This document shows positions 1 through 5,514 of a stretch of DNA of 5,514 nucleotides, piece after piece. Below the pieces are notes generated by a model, which saw nothing but the letters and a program-made list of their open reading frames with translations, was not told the DNA's origin and did not search any database. A program made the position numbers and the translations under genes. Source of the stretch: an uncultured Arenimonas sp. (GTDB lineage Bacteria > Pseudomonadota > Gammaproteobacteria > Xanthomonadales > Xanthomonadaceae). Within the stretch, counting starts at the first letter, position 1. Every line of letters starts with the position of its first letter. The DNA is taken from NCBI GenBank assembly GCA_946480565.1, contig CAMLKR010000160.1, positions 1 through 5,514 of the forward strand. The letters run 5' to 3'.

Positions 1-647
1 TCGCCGCCAACCTCGGGGATTACCTCGAGGACCGCGGCCACACCGTCGACTACGCGGCCGACGGCGTCACCGGCCTGCACCTGGCGGTGGTGAACGATTT
101 CGACGCGATCGTGCTCGACCTCAACCTGCCGGGCATGGATGGCCTGGAGGTCTGCCGCAAGCTGCGCCAGGAAGGCCGCAAGCAGACGCCGGTGCTGATG
201 CTGACGGCGCGCGATTCCCTCGACCACAAGCTCGAGGGTTTCGAGTCCGGCGCCGACGACTACCTGGTCAAGCCCTTCGCCCTGCAGGAAGTCGAGGCCC
301 GGCTGTCGGTGCTGGCGCGGCGCGGCAAGGCCGCCCAGCCGCGCGTGCTGCAGGTGGCCGACCTGGAATACAACCTGGACACGCTGGAAGTGCGCCGCGG
401 CGGCAAGCTGCTGCAGCTCAACCCGACCGCGCTGAAGATCCTGCAGTCGCTGATGGAATCCTCGCCCTCGGTGGTCACCCGGCAGGAGCTGGAGACCCGC
501 GTATGGGGCGAGGAGCTGCCGGATTCGGACAGCCTGCGCGTGCACATCCACGGCCTGCGCGCGGCGGTGGACAAGCCGTTCGAGAAGGCGCTGATCCAGA
601 CCCGCCACGGTATCGGTTACCGGATCGCCGACCCCGACGCGAGCTGA
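1..647 (+). CDS. OmpR/PhoB-family two-component response regulator (5' end cut by window edge)
   Basis: DNA-binding response regulator, presumably phosphorylated by the kinase encoded just downstream. The reading frame is open from base 3 and 214 residues are visible; the true start lies off the window. The receiver domain spans visible residues 1 to about 112. It has the phospho-acceptor Asp at visible residue 39 (VLDLNLPGMDG), the switch Thr at 68 (MLTARD) and the conserved Lys at 90 (VKPF). With the Asp normally near residue 51, about 12 residues are missing, including the N-terminal acidic pair. A winged-helix effector domain follows (about 118-211), with RVWGEE, a recognition-helix region around SLRVHIHGLRAAVDKPF and the terminal wing RHGIGYRI, all typical of OmpR/PhoB. 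Internal GTG codons at 87 and 90 are too late to be starts, as they would remove the first helix. The overall look is like the ColR/PmrA branch, but I do not assign a name. Confidence 0.93.
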   Translation, partial: AANLGDYLEDRGHTVDYAADGVTGLHLAVVNDFDAIVLDLNLPGMDGLEVCRKLRQEGRKQTPVLMLTARDSLDHKLEGFESGADDYLVKPFALQEVEARLSVLARRGKAAQPRVLQVADLEYNLDTLEVRRGGKLLQLNPTALKILQSLMESSPSVVTRQELETRVWGEELPDSDSLRVHIHGLRAAVDKPFEKALIQTRHGIGYRIADPDAS

Positions 648-651
648 GCCC

Positions 652-1932
652 ATGCGCTACCGGCATCGGCTGCGCACGCGCATCATCCTGTCCTTCCTGT
701 TGCTCGGGTTCGGGCTGACGGCGCTGTTCGCCGGGGCGACCATCTACCTGCGGTCGCGGCTGGAGACCCAGCTGGTCGAATCCTGGCTGCTGCGCGAGAC
801 GGACAACTTCGTCCAGTTCAAGCGTGCCAACCCCGACCCGAACGCGCCCTTCACCTTCTCGCGCCAGATCGAGGCCTTCGCCTACCGGCCCGACAGCGCC
901 CAGATCGCCTTCGCCTGGCGCGACCTGCCCACCGGCATCCACGACCTGCAGGAAAACGACCGGCGCGGGCGCCTGAAGCAGTACAAGCTGGCCGTGTACC
1001 GCACGCCCGACATCGTCGGCTTCGTGCGCTACGACTACACCCAGGAGGCCCTGAGCCAGCAGCAGATGCTGATCACCCTGGCGGTGGCGGTGGTGCTGCT
1101 GACCGTGCTGGCCTGGCTGGTCGGCGTCTGGTCCTCGTCGCGGGTGATCAGCCCGGTGACCGACCTGGCGCGCCGGGTCGAGGGCATGTCGGGCCGCGAG
1201 CGCCCGGAAAAACTGGCGCCGCATTTCCCCGACGACGAAGTGGGCGAACTGGCGGCCGCGCTGGACGACTACGCCGACCGCATGACCGCGCTGGTGAAGC
1301 GCGACCGCGAGTTCAATTCAGACGTGAGCCACGAACTGCGCACGCCGCTGGCGGTGATCCGCGGCGCCACCGAGCTGCTGCTGGCCAACCCGGACCTGCC
1401 GCCGAAGACGCGCCAGCGCCTGGAGCGCATCGACCGCGCCGCGCTGCAGTGCACCGACCTCACCACGGCCCTGCTGCTGCTGTCGCGCAACGAACGTGGC
1501 ACCGGCCGCACCGACCTGTACAAACTGGCCCTGCAGCTGGCCGACGCCGGCCGCGTGCAGCTGGGCGACAAGCCCGTGCAGGTGGTGGTGGAAGGCCGCC
1601 GCGACGCCTTCGTGGACGCGCCGGAGGCGGTGCTGTCGGTGGCCCTGGGCAACCTGATCGGCAACGCCTGCAAGTACACCGCCGAGGGCGGCGTGCGCAT
1701 CGTGGTCGAGGCCGACCGCGTGCGCATCGAAGACACCGGCCCGGGCCTTAGCTCGGAAGACGCCGCGCGCCTGTTCGAGCGCGGCTACCGCGGCTCCAGC
1801 GCCACCGGCACCAGCGGCGGCGGCATCGGCCTGTCGATCGTGCGCCGCCTGTGCGAACTCTACGACTGGCAGGTCAGCATCGAACCCGGCGAAGAGCGCG
1901 GCGCCGTCGCGATGCTGCGGTTTGGGGATTGA
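652..1932 (+). CDS. membrane sensor histidine kinase (HAMP-HisKA-HATPase_c)
   Basis: Inner-membrane kinase of 426 residues, the likely partner of the upstream regulator. A basic N-terminus precedes TM1 (about 11-33). A periplasmic sensor segment of about 105 residues (34-138) carries no sensor domain I recognise. TM2 is about 139-161, with a HAMP linker about 162-215. The HisKA H-box is FNSDVSHELRTPLAVI with phospho-accepting His227. The following E228-x-x-T231 fits the ExxT/N phosphatase motif, so kinase and phosphatase activity are both plausible. The ATPase domain has an N-box around N334/N338 (GNLIGNACKYT), a G1 box DTGPG at 361-365 and a G2 box GGGIGLSIV at 389-397, so no catalytic motif is missing. 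The start lies 4 bases after the regulator stop with only a weak purine stretch before it, suggesting translational coupling. The architecture resembles ColS/PmrB-like kinases; the signal sensed cannot be read from the sequence. Confidence 0.93.
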   Translation: MRYRHRLRTRIILSFLLLGFGLTALFAGATIYLRSRLETQLVESWLLRETDNFVQFKRANPDPNAPFTFSRQIEAFAYRPDSAQIAFAWRDLPTGIHDLQENDRRGRLKQYKLAVYRTPDIVGFVRYDYTQEALSQQQMLITLAVAVVLLTVLAWLVGVWSSSRVISPVTDLARRVEGMSGRERPEKLAPHFPDDEVGELAAALDDYADRMTALVKRDREFNSDVSHELRTPLAVIRGATELLLANPDLPPKTRQRLERIDRAALQCTDLTTALLLLSRNERGTGRTDLYKLALQLADAGRVQLGDKPVQVVVEGRRDAFVDAPEAVLSVALGNLIGNACKYTAEGGVRIVVEADRVRIEDTGPGLSSEDAARLFERGYRGSSATGTSGGGIGLSIVRRLCELYDWQVSIEPGEERGAVAMLRFGD

Positions 1933-1953
1933 TTTCGTCCCGCGGTCAGGCTT

Positions 1954-2871
1954 TTAAACGAACTCCAGCCAGCCGTGCGTATCCGGCGTGCGGCCGTCGA
2001 AGAGGCCGAAGAACATATCCTGCACGCGCCGCGTCACCGGGCCCGGCTTGCCGGCGCCGACCTGGCGGCCGTCCACCGAGCGGATCGGCGTGATCTCGGC
2101 GGCGGTGCCGCACATGAAGAGTTCGTCGCACAGGTAGAGGTATTCGCGCGGGATGTCGCGCTCCACCACCTCGATGCCATTGGCCTTGGCCAGGGTGATG
2201 ATCGAGTTGCGGGTGATGCCGTTGAGCAGGGCCGCGCTGATCGGCGTGGTGTGCAGGGCGCCGTCGAACACCAGGAACAGGTTCTCGCCCGCGCCCTCGC
2301 TGAGCAGGCCGGTGCTGGCCAGGGCGATGCCCTCGCCGAAGCCCAGGCGCCGCGCCTCGCGCGCCACCAGCTGGCCGGACAGATAGTTGCCGCCCGCCTT
2401 GGCGCCCGCGGGAATGGTGTTGGGCGCGAAACGCTGCCAGCTGGACACGCAGGCGTCGATGCCGGCCTCCAGCACGTCGGGGCCCAGGTAGGGGCCCATG
2501 TGCCAGGCGGCGATGGCCAGGTCGGTGGGCGTGTCGGCCGAGAGGCCGAAGCCGCCGAGGCCGCGGTAGGCGATCGGGCGCAGGTAGGCCTTCTCCAGCT
2601 TGTTCGCTTTGATCACGTCGCGGCAGCCCTTGGCCAGGGCGTCGATGTCGTAGGGCATGGCCATATCGTAGATCTTGGCCGAGGCGTAGAGGCGCTTGAG
2701 GTGGTCGGTGAGCCGGAAGATGGCCTGGCCCTTGGGCGTGGCGTAGCTGCGGATGCCTTCGAACACCGACGAGCCGTAGTGCAGGCCGTGCGCCATCACG
2801 TGCACCGTGGCCTCGGCCCAGGGCTTGATGACGCCGTTGTGCCAGATGTGTTCGGGGTACTGCATCGCCAT
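1954..2871 (-). CDS. ilvE: branched-chain-amino-acid aminotransferase
   Basis: Cytoplasmic fold-type IV PLP enzyme that interconverts leucine, isoleucine and valine with their 2-oxo acids, using glutamate/2-oxoglutarate; it performs the last step of branched-chain amino acid synthesis. The 305 residues match the usual length (about 305-310). Seen in the sequence: an N-terminal IWHNG segment, HYGSSVFEGIRSY (residues 31-43, with Y32 and F37), YLRP with R98, the PLP Schiff-base lysine K158 in AKAGGNYLS with Y163 following, SEGAGENLF (191-199; E192 at the position of the Glu that contacts the pyridine nitrogen), and CGTAAEITPI near the C-terminus. The first ATG (2871) is preferred because AGGAG lies 6 bases upstream; the second ATG, two codons in, would be 12 bases away. 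It is convergent with the histidine kinase, with 21 bases between stops and no clear terminator there. A D-amino-acid or aminodeoxychorismate lyase role is less likely given the close IlvE match. Confidence 0.96.
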   Translation of the reverse strand: MAMQYPEHIWHNGVIKPWAEATVHVMAHGLHYGSSVFEGIRSYATPKGQAIFRLTDHLKRLYASAKIYDMAMPYDIDALAKGCRDVIKANKLEKAYLRPIAYRGLGGFGLSADTPTDLAIAAWHMGPYLGPDVLEAGIDACVSSWQRFAPNTIPAGAKAGGNYLSGQLVAREARRLGFGEGIALASTGLLSEGAGENLFLVFDGALHTTPISAALLNGITRNSIITLAKANGIEVVERDIPREYLYLCDELFMCGTAAEITPIRSVDGRQVGAGKPGPVTRRVQDMFFGLFDGRTPDTHGWLEFV

Positions 2872-2877
2872 GGCCGA

Positions 2878-2882
2878 CTCCT
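2878..2882 (-). promoter_or_regulatory. ribosome binding site of ilvE
   Basis: AGGAG on the minus strand, 6 bases from the ATG at 2871. It is the clearest Shine-Dalgarno sequence in the window and decides between the two close in-frame ATGs in favour of the first. Confidence 0.75.
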
Positions 2883-2943
2883 GCGGGAAGGCGCGCAGTT
2901 TATCGCGCCGGGGCGGGGGCCCGCCTGTGCCCGGATCGTCGGT
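2883..2943 (-). other. DUF4124 gene / ilvE intergenic spacer with GC-rich hairpin
   Basis: The spacer between the DUF4124-type stop and the ilvE ribosome binding site holds two small inverted repeats. One is a GC-only stem, GGCGG at 2912-2916 with CCGCC at 2921-2925, loosely enclosed by CCGGG 2908-2912 and CCCGG 2930-2934 (the two stems share base 2912). No T-run follows on the minus strand, so it is a poor intrinsic terminator. The other is GGCGCG 2890-2895 with CGCGCC 2904-2909, around an AT-rich GATAAACT (minus strand) that could be a weak -10. ilvE may therefore be read through from the upstream genes, from its own weak promoter, or both. Such short GC repeats are common by chance at this GC content. 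Confidence 0.25.
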
Positions 2944-3708
2944 TCAGAGCTCGATCCACCAGCAGCCGGCGTTTTCGCGCAGGGCGAAGCGCACCGTGAC
3001 CGACTGGATGTCGGCGGCGCCGCGCATCTGCTGCACCAGCAGCGATTCGGGCGGCGCGCTGGGTACGGCCGGGGTGGCGGCCGCGTCGCCGACGGCGAGC
3101 GCGGGTCCGTTCGCGGTCGGGCCGCCCGGATCGGAGGCCGTTTCCGGGGCCGCGTCCTGGGCCTGGGCGGGTGAGGGCAGCTCGGCCCGGCCGAGGTCCC
3201 ACGCGCGCCCGCTGTCCGCGGCAGGCCCGGCCGCCGGATCCCCGGGCGGCGCCGATGGGCCGGTCGGCCCGAGCGCGGGTGAGGTGCCAGGAAAAGGAGT
3301 GACCGTGGAAAAGCCGCCGGGGTACACCAGCTCGACGGACACCAGCGGCCGCTGGGCGATGGCCTCGAGTTCGTCCATCAGCGAGCGGGCGGCGCGGCTG
3401 CCGGTGCCGGTCCAGTGGTACCAGTTGGCCAGGCGGTTGACGTCGCGGGCCTCGAGGGCGGTGCGCACGCCGTTGAGCAGGGTCTCGGGCCGGCGCGCGC
3501 AGCCGCGCACGGCGAAGCCGGGTTCCAGGGTGGCGCCGGTGGATGCGTCGGGCGGCGCCTGACGCGGCGCGGCCTGCATGGATTCGCAGGGGCGGTCGGT
3601 GTAGACGGCGACGCCGCGGGCGTCCACGCAGCGGCGCACCTGGCCCGGGGCCGGCAGGGCCCAGGCCATCAGCAGCAGGCCGCAGAGCAGGAGCGGGGCG
3701 CGGATCAT
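2944..3708 (-). CDS. secreted DUF4124-type hypothetical protein
   Basis: Protein of 254 residues and unknown function. An N-terminal signal peptide is clear: basic start MIRAP, hydrophobic core about 5-18, and likely cleavage near ALPAPG-Q at 22/23, so export to the periplasm is expected. The mature N-terminus, RRCVDARGVAVYTDRPC (C27 to C41), matches the short DUF4124 pattern found in many proteobacterial envelope proteins. Residues about 71-131 form a helical-looking region with NWYHWTGTG. Residues about 132-222 are Pro/Ala/Gly-rich low complexity, probably a disordered linker. The end is a compact segment finishing GCWWIEL. The mature form has four cysteines (C27, C41, C70, C249), allowing two disulfides. 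ATG 3708 is chosen because the signal peptide begins there; the frame runs open upstream through metF but no other start fits. No good Shine-Dalgarno is visible. It starts 23 bases after the metF stop, so co-transcription with metF is likely, though a functional link is not shown. Confidence 0.82.
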   Translation of the reverse strand: MIRAPLLLCGLLLMAWALPAPGQVRRCVDARGVAVYTDRPCESMQAAPRQAPPDASTGATLEPGFAVRGCARRPETLLNGVRTALEARDVNRLANWYHWTGTGSRAARSLMDELEAIAQRPLVSVELVYPGGFSTVTPFPGTSPALGPTGPSAPPGDPAAGPAADSGRAWDLGRAELPSPAQAQDAAPETASDPGGPTANGPALAVGDAAATPAVPSAPPESLLVQQMRGAADIQSVTVRFALRENAGCWWIEL

Positions 3709-3731
3709 GGGCGCCCAGCCTAGCGCGAAGC

Positions 3732-4556
3732 TCAGTCCAGGCGGGCGAGCACCGACTCGGTCGGCCGGGCCAGGTTCAGCGTATAGAAATGCAGTTCGGG
3801 CACGCCGCCGTCGAGCAGGCGCCGGCACATCGCCGCGACGATGTCGGCGGCGAATTCGCGCACGCTGTCGGCGTCGTCGCCGAAGGCCAGCATGCGCTTG
3901 CCGATCCAGCGCGGGATCTCGGCGCCGCAGGCTTCGGAAAAACGCCTGAGCTGGCTGAAGTTCGAGATCGGCATGATGCCCGGGATGATCGGGATCGTGA
4001 TTCCGGCCTTGCGGGCGTCGTCCACGAAGCGGAAGTAGGCGTCGGCATTGAAGAAGTACTGGGTGATCGCGGTGTCGGCGCCGGCGTCCACCTTGGCCTT
4101 GAAGTGGCGGATGCAGGCCAGGGCGTCTTCGGACTGGGGATGGGTTTCCGGGTAGCAGCCGACGGCGATGCGGAAGTGGTCGCCGTGTTCTTCGCGGATG
4201 AAGCGCACCAGGTCGGAGGCGTAGTGCAGGTCGCCGGCGCGGGCCATGCCCGAAGGCAGGTCGCCGCGCAGGGCCACCAGGTGGTCGCAGCCCTGGGCCC
4301 GGTAGTCGGCCAGCAGCTGCCGGATCTCGTCGCGAGTGCCGCCGACGCAGCTCAGGTGGGGCACGCCGTTCAGGCCATGGGTCTCGCGCAGGCCGCGCAC
4401 GGTTTCGGCCGTGTAGGACAGGGTGGAGCCACCGGCGCCGAAGGTGACCGACACGAAGCGCGGGTCGTGGGCCTTGAGCTTGCGCACGGTGCGGTCGAGC
4501 TGGGCGCGCTGGTCGTCGGTCTTGGGCGGGTAGAACTCGAAGCTGATGCGGGACAT
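3732..4556 (-). CDS. metF: methylenetetrahydrofolate reductase
   Basis: Cytoplasmic FAD-dependent enzyme that reduces 5,10-methylene-THF to 5-methyl-THF, the methyl donor for methionine synthesis from homocysteine. The 274 residues form a single TIM-barrel domain of the bacterial MetF type. It is shorter than E. coli MetF (296) because it lacks the N-terminal extension of about 21 residues. Recognised motifs with E. coli equivalents: SFEFYPPK with catalytic E7 (E28), VSVTFGAGGS with T38 (T59), HLVALRGD with D99 (D120), YASDLV, KVDAGAD, ITQYFFN with Q166 (Q183), IIPGIMPISNF with F200 (F223), and HFYTLN near the end. The ATG at 4556 sits directly before SFEF, so a later start is excluded. No strong Shine-Dalgarno is seen, but a plausible -10 (TATATT) lies about 30 bases upstream. 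It is divergent from the DUF3228 gene and is followed by the DUF4124-type gene. The nearby ahcY belongs to the same methyl cycle. Confidence 0.97.
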   Translation of the reverse strand: MSRISFEFYPPKTDDQRAQLDRTVRKLKAHDPRFVSVTFGAGGSTLSYTAETVRGLRETHGLNGVPHLSCVGGTRDEIRQLLADYRAQGCDHLVALRGDLPSGMARAGDLHYASDLVRFIREEHGDHFRIAVGCYPETHPQSEDALACIRHFKAKVDAGADTAITQYFFNADAYFRFVDDARKAGITIPIIPGIMPISNFSQLRRFSEACGAEIPRWIGKRMLAFGDDADSVREFAADIVAAMCRRLLDGGVPELHFYTLNLARPTESVLARLD

Positions 4557-4657
4557 GGCGGGGTCTGGGTCGTGGCCTGGGGCGAATATATCGCTTATTC
4601 GCGATGGAAGGATAAATCTCTGGGCGCCGGGCCGGTCCGGCTGCGAGAATGTGGGCC
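4557..4657. promoter_or_regulatory. divergent metF / DUF3228 promoter region with AT-rich dyad
   Basis: This spacer must carry promoters for both metF (leftward) and the DUF3228 gene (rightward). It contains a conspicuous AT-rich island (4584-4617) in otherwise very GC-rich DNA. Within it is a perfect 7-bp inverted repeat, GCGAATA (4582-4588) and TATTCGC (4596-4602), around a 7-base spacer. The left arm overlaps TATATT (minus strand, 4585-4590), my best candidate for the metF -10; the leader would then be about 20 bases. Rightward, GATAAA at 4611-4616 is a possible -10. I could not identify convincing -35 boxes. The dyad does not match the MetJ box (AGACGTCT) or the MetR pattern (TGAA-N5-TTCA). 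The region is too short, and shows no visible fold, for an SAH or SAM riboswitch. Confidence 0.45.
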
Positions 4658-5212
4658 ATGAGCATCGCCCTGACCGACTTCGCCCGCGTCCGCCTGTTCC
4701 CGGCCGACCGGCGCCGCACCGCCATCCAGGACATCACGCCCGAGCAGTTCGTCGCGCGGCTCAACGCCGAGGCGCCCGAGCGGGTGCTGCCGGGGTACGC
4801 GCCGTTCTGCCGGCTGCATGTGCATCGCAACTGGACCTCGACCAAGTGTTCGGTGATCGCCATCACCGATGAAAACCGGCACCTGCTTCGCAGTGCCTAC
4901 GAAGCCCGCACCAGGGACGAACTGCCGGTGCTGGTGCGCTGGTTCGAAGGCCTGGAGCCGCCGGTGGCCAACTACCTGGTGCCGATCCTCTACAGCCGCG
5001 AACAGATGGCGAAGGAGGGCACGCCGGTGGACGCCGACTGGGGCATCGTCGGCTGCCTGTACACCATGGAACCGGACGAGATCCCGATGGTGCCCATCAC
5101 CATGATGCGCAATGCGCTGGGCGTTGAGGAAGGCGGCAGCGGCGTGCCCCTGGACCGTGACGTCTACGAGCGCTCCGTCGAGTTCTGGTCCCGCCACGCC
5201 AACTGGCGCTAA
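4658..5212 (+). CDS. DUF3228 family protein of unknown function
   Basis: Cytoplasmic-looking protein of 184 residues with no signal peptide or membrane segment. I recognise it from memory as DUF3228 by its long, strongly conserved-looking blocks: GYAPFCRLHVHRNWTSTKC (46-64), ITDENRHLLRSAYEART (69-85), LPVLVRWFEGLEPP (89-102), LVPILYSREQ (107-116), ADWGIVGCLYTMEPDEIP (126-143), TMMRNALGVEEGGSGVPLD (148-166) and a final FWSRHANWR. No catalytic motif is known to me. C51, H54, H56 and C64 form a C-x2-H-x-H-x7-C cluster that could bind metal. An in-frame ATG at 4649 (MWAMSI) is also possible. I prefer 4658 because the purine stretch GAGA at 4645-4648 is 9 bases away from it but abuts the earlier ATG. 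It is transcribed opposite to both metF and ahcY, so its placement between them is a neighbourhood clue, not an operon. No function is assigned. Confidence 0.82.
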   Translation: MSIALTDFARVRLFPADRRRTAIQDITPEQFVARLNAEAPERVLPGYAPFCRLHVHRNWTSTKCSVIAITDENRHLLRSAYEARTRDELPVLVRWFEGLEPPVANYLVPILYSREQMAKEGTPVDADWGIVGCLYTMEPDEIPMVPITMMRNALGVEEGGSGVPLDRDVYERSVEFWSRHANWR

Positions 5213-5213
5213 A

Positions 5214-5297
5214 TCCGGGGTCAGAGTGCATTTATCTTCTGCAGCCCCCGGGATAAAGCCACCAGCCTCGGGAAGATAAATGCACTCTGACCCCGGA
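5214..5297. repeat. 84-bp perfect palindromic element, REP/RAYT-like
   Basis: Two 26-base arms, 5214-5239 and 5272-5297, are exact reverse complements, separated by a 32-base centre (5240-5271). The outer end reads TCCGGGGTCAGAGTGCATTT on both strands. From memory, GGGGTCAGAGT-type ends recur in many gammaproteobacterial genomes as short mobile palindromes and next to REP-associated tyrosine transposase (RAYT, Y1/IS200-like) genes. No transposase is present here, so if mobile it would be non-autonomous. The centre carries a third GATAAA (5252-5257) that could pair with TTTATC in the left arm (5231-5236), giving an alternative smaller hairpin. The element begins 2 bases after the DUF3228 stop and ends at the T-tract of the ahcY terminator. 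In RNA it would form a very stable stem on either strand, so it may also protect or end the DUF3228 transcript. Confidence 0.8.
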
Positions 5298-5327
5298 AAA
5301 AGAAACGGGCGCCCGAAGGCGCCCGTT
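5297..5327 (-). terminator. intrinsic terminator of ahcY
   Basis: Read on the minus strand, a perfect 10-bp stem, AACGGGCGCC / GGCGCCCGTT (5318-5327 with 5304-5313), closes a TTCG tetraloop (5314-5317). It is followed by a T-rich tract, TCTTTTT (5303-5297). It begins 22 bases after the ahcY stop. The UUCG loop is an especially stable hairpin cap. On the + strand the A-rich side precedes the stem and no T-run follows, so it should terminate mainly leftward transcription and separate ahcY from the genes to its left. Confidence 0.88.
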
Positions 5328-5349
5328 CCTGTACCGATGCAGCGATGGA

Positions 5350-5514
5350 TCAGTAGCGGTAGTGGTCCGGCTTGTACGGGCCGTCCTTCGACACGCCCAG
5401 GTAGGCGGCCTGCTCGTCGGTCAGCGTGGTCAGCTTCACGCCGATCTTTTCCAGGTGCAGGCGGGCCACTTCCTCGTCCAGCTTCTTGGGCAGGATGTAG
5501 ACCTTCTTCTCGTA
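5350..5514 (-). CDS. ahcY: adenosylhomocysteinase, C-terminal 54 residues (cut by window edge)
   Basis: S-adenosyl-L-homocysteine hydrolase: cytoplasmic, NAD-dependent, splits SAH into adenosine and homocysteine and so relieves product inhibition of methyltransferases. Only the 3' end is present. It begins [20 protein letters not shown] and ends [15 protein letters not shown]. The GP(F/Y)KPDHYRY tail is the hallmark C-terminus of the family; its Lys and penultimate Tyr (K426 and Y430 in the human enzyme) reach into the NAD site of the neighbouring subunit, so this end is intact. The stop TGA is at 5352-5350 on the minus strand, followed by a strong terminator. The start and any SAH riboswitch upstream of it lie beyond the right edge. 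Homocysteine made here is remethylated using 5-methyl-THF from the nearby metF product. Confidence 0.96.
   Translation of the reverse strand, partial: YEKKVYILPKKLDEEVARLHLEKIGVKLTTLTDEQAAYLGVSKDGPYKPDHYRY

Noticed and set aside
475..1224. 249-codon minus-strand frame opposite the response regulator and kinase
   Set aside because: It crosses two real + strand genes, is rich in Arg/Gln/Gly/Val with no motif, and has no ribosome binding site that I could see.
1933..1953. Terminator between the convergent kinase and ilvE genes
   Set aside because: The 21-base gap contains no stem with a T-run on either strand. The short T-stretch near the ilvE stop is not preceded by a hairpin in the right orientation.
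1975..3174. 399-codon open frame on the + strand opposite ilvE and the DUF4124 gene
   Set aside because: It is an antisense shadow: its composition is rich in Arg/Ala/Gly/Val/His, it shows no motif, and it runs across two well-supported minus-strand genes. Long antisense frames are expected at this GC content.
4557..4657. Possible SAH or SAM riboswitch upstream of metF
   Set aside because: The spacer is only about 100 bases, contains just one 7-bp dyad and no multi-stem fold that I can draw. In related bacteria an SAH riboswitch would be expected before ahcY, whose start is outside the window.
3543..4661. 372-codon + strand frame opposite metF
   Set aside because: Antisense shadow of a confidently identified MetF with all active-site motifs; no recognisable domain and biased composition.
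2944..4866. 640-codon minus-strand frame extending the DUF4124 protein upstream through metF and part of the DUF3228 gene
   Set aside because: Only its last 254 codons make sense, beginning with a signal peptide. The rest reads metF out of frame and the DUF3228 gene in antisense, giving Arg/Pro-rich low-complexity sequence.
4595..5197. 200-codon minus-strand frame opposite the DUF3228 gene
   Set aside because: The + strand product matches a known conserved family, while the antisense product has no recognisable features.
5214..5297. Palindrome considered as a CRISPR repeat pair or an attachment site
   Set aside because: There are only two arms and they are inverted, not direct, with no regular spacers, no cas genes and no integrase. 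A mobile palindromic repeat explains it better.

Overview
The window is a GC-rich (by eye close to 70% GC), tightly packed chromosomal segment. Gene content and gene order suggest a gammaproteobacterium of the Xanthomonadales/Lysobacterales type (Lysobacter, Luteimonas, Xanthomonas or a relative). This rests on the protein style, G/C-ending codon use, and a metF gene with an SAH-hydrolase gene close by. The genus cannot be fixed from this sequence alone.

Layout, left to right. (1) A two-component system on the + strand: an OmpR/PhoB-type response regulator missing only about 12 N-terminal residues at the window edge (1-647), followed after 4 bases by its membrane sensor histidine kinase (652-1932). 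(2) A minus-strand run converging on the kinase, read right to left: metF (4556-3732), a secreted DUF4124-type protein (3708-2944) and ilvE (2871-1954). Gaps are 23 and 72 bases, so at least metF and the DUF4124 gene look co-transcribed. (3) A divergent intergenic region of about 100 bases (4557-4657) with an AT-rich dyad, from which a DUF3228-family gene of unknown function runs rightward (4658-5212). (4) A perfect long palindrome of 84 bp (5214-5297) starting 2 bases after the DUF3228 stop. (5) A strong intrinsic terminator (5297-5327) and the 3' end of ahcY on the minus strand (5350-5514, C-terminal 54 residues only).

The right half is linked by one-carbon and methyl metabolism. AhcY removes S-adenosylhomocysteine and yields homocysteine. 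MetF makes the 5-methyl-THF used to remethylate homocysteine to methionine. The DUF3228 gene sits between them but on the opposite strand, so it is not in their transcript. IlvE (branched-chain transamination) and the two-component system have no obvious direct link to this cycle.

Most of the window is ordinary housekeeping sequence, and I see no clear new multi-gene system. The items most worth a second look are the palindrome, which resembles REP/RAYT-associated mobile repeats; the DUF3228 protein with a Cys/His cluster; and the dyad in the divergent promoter region.
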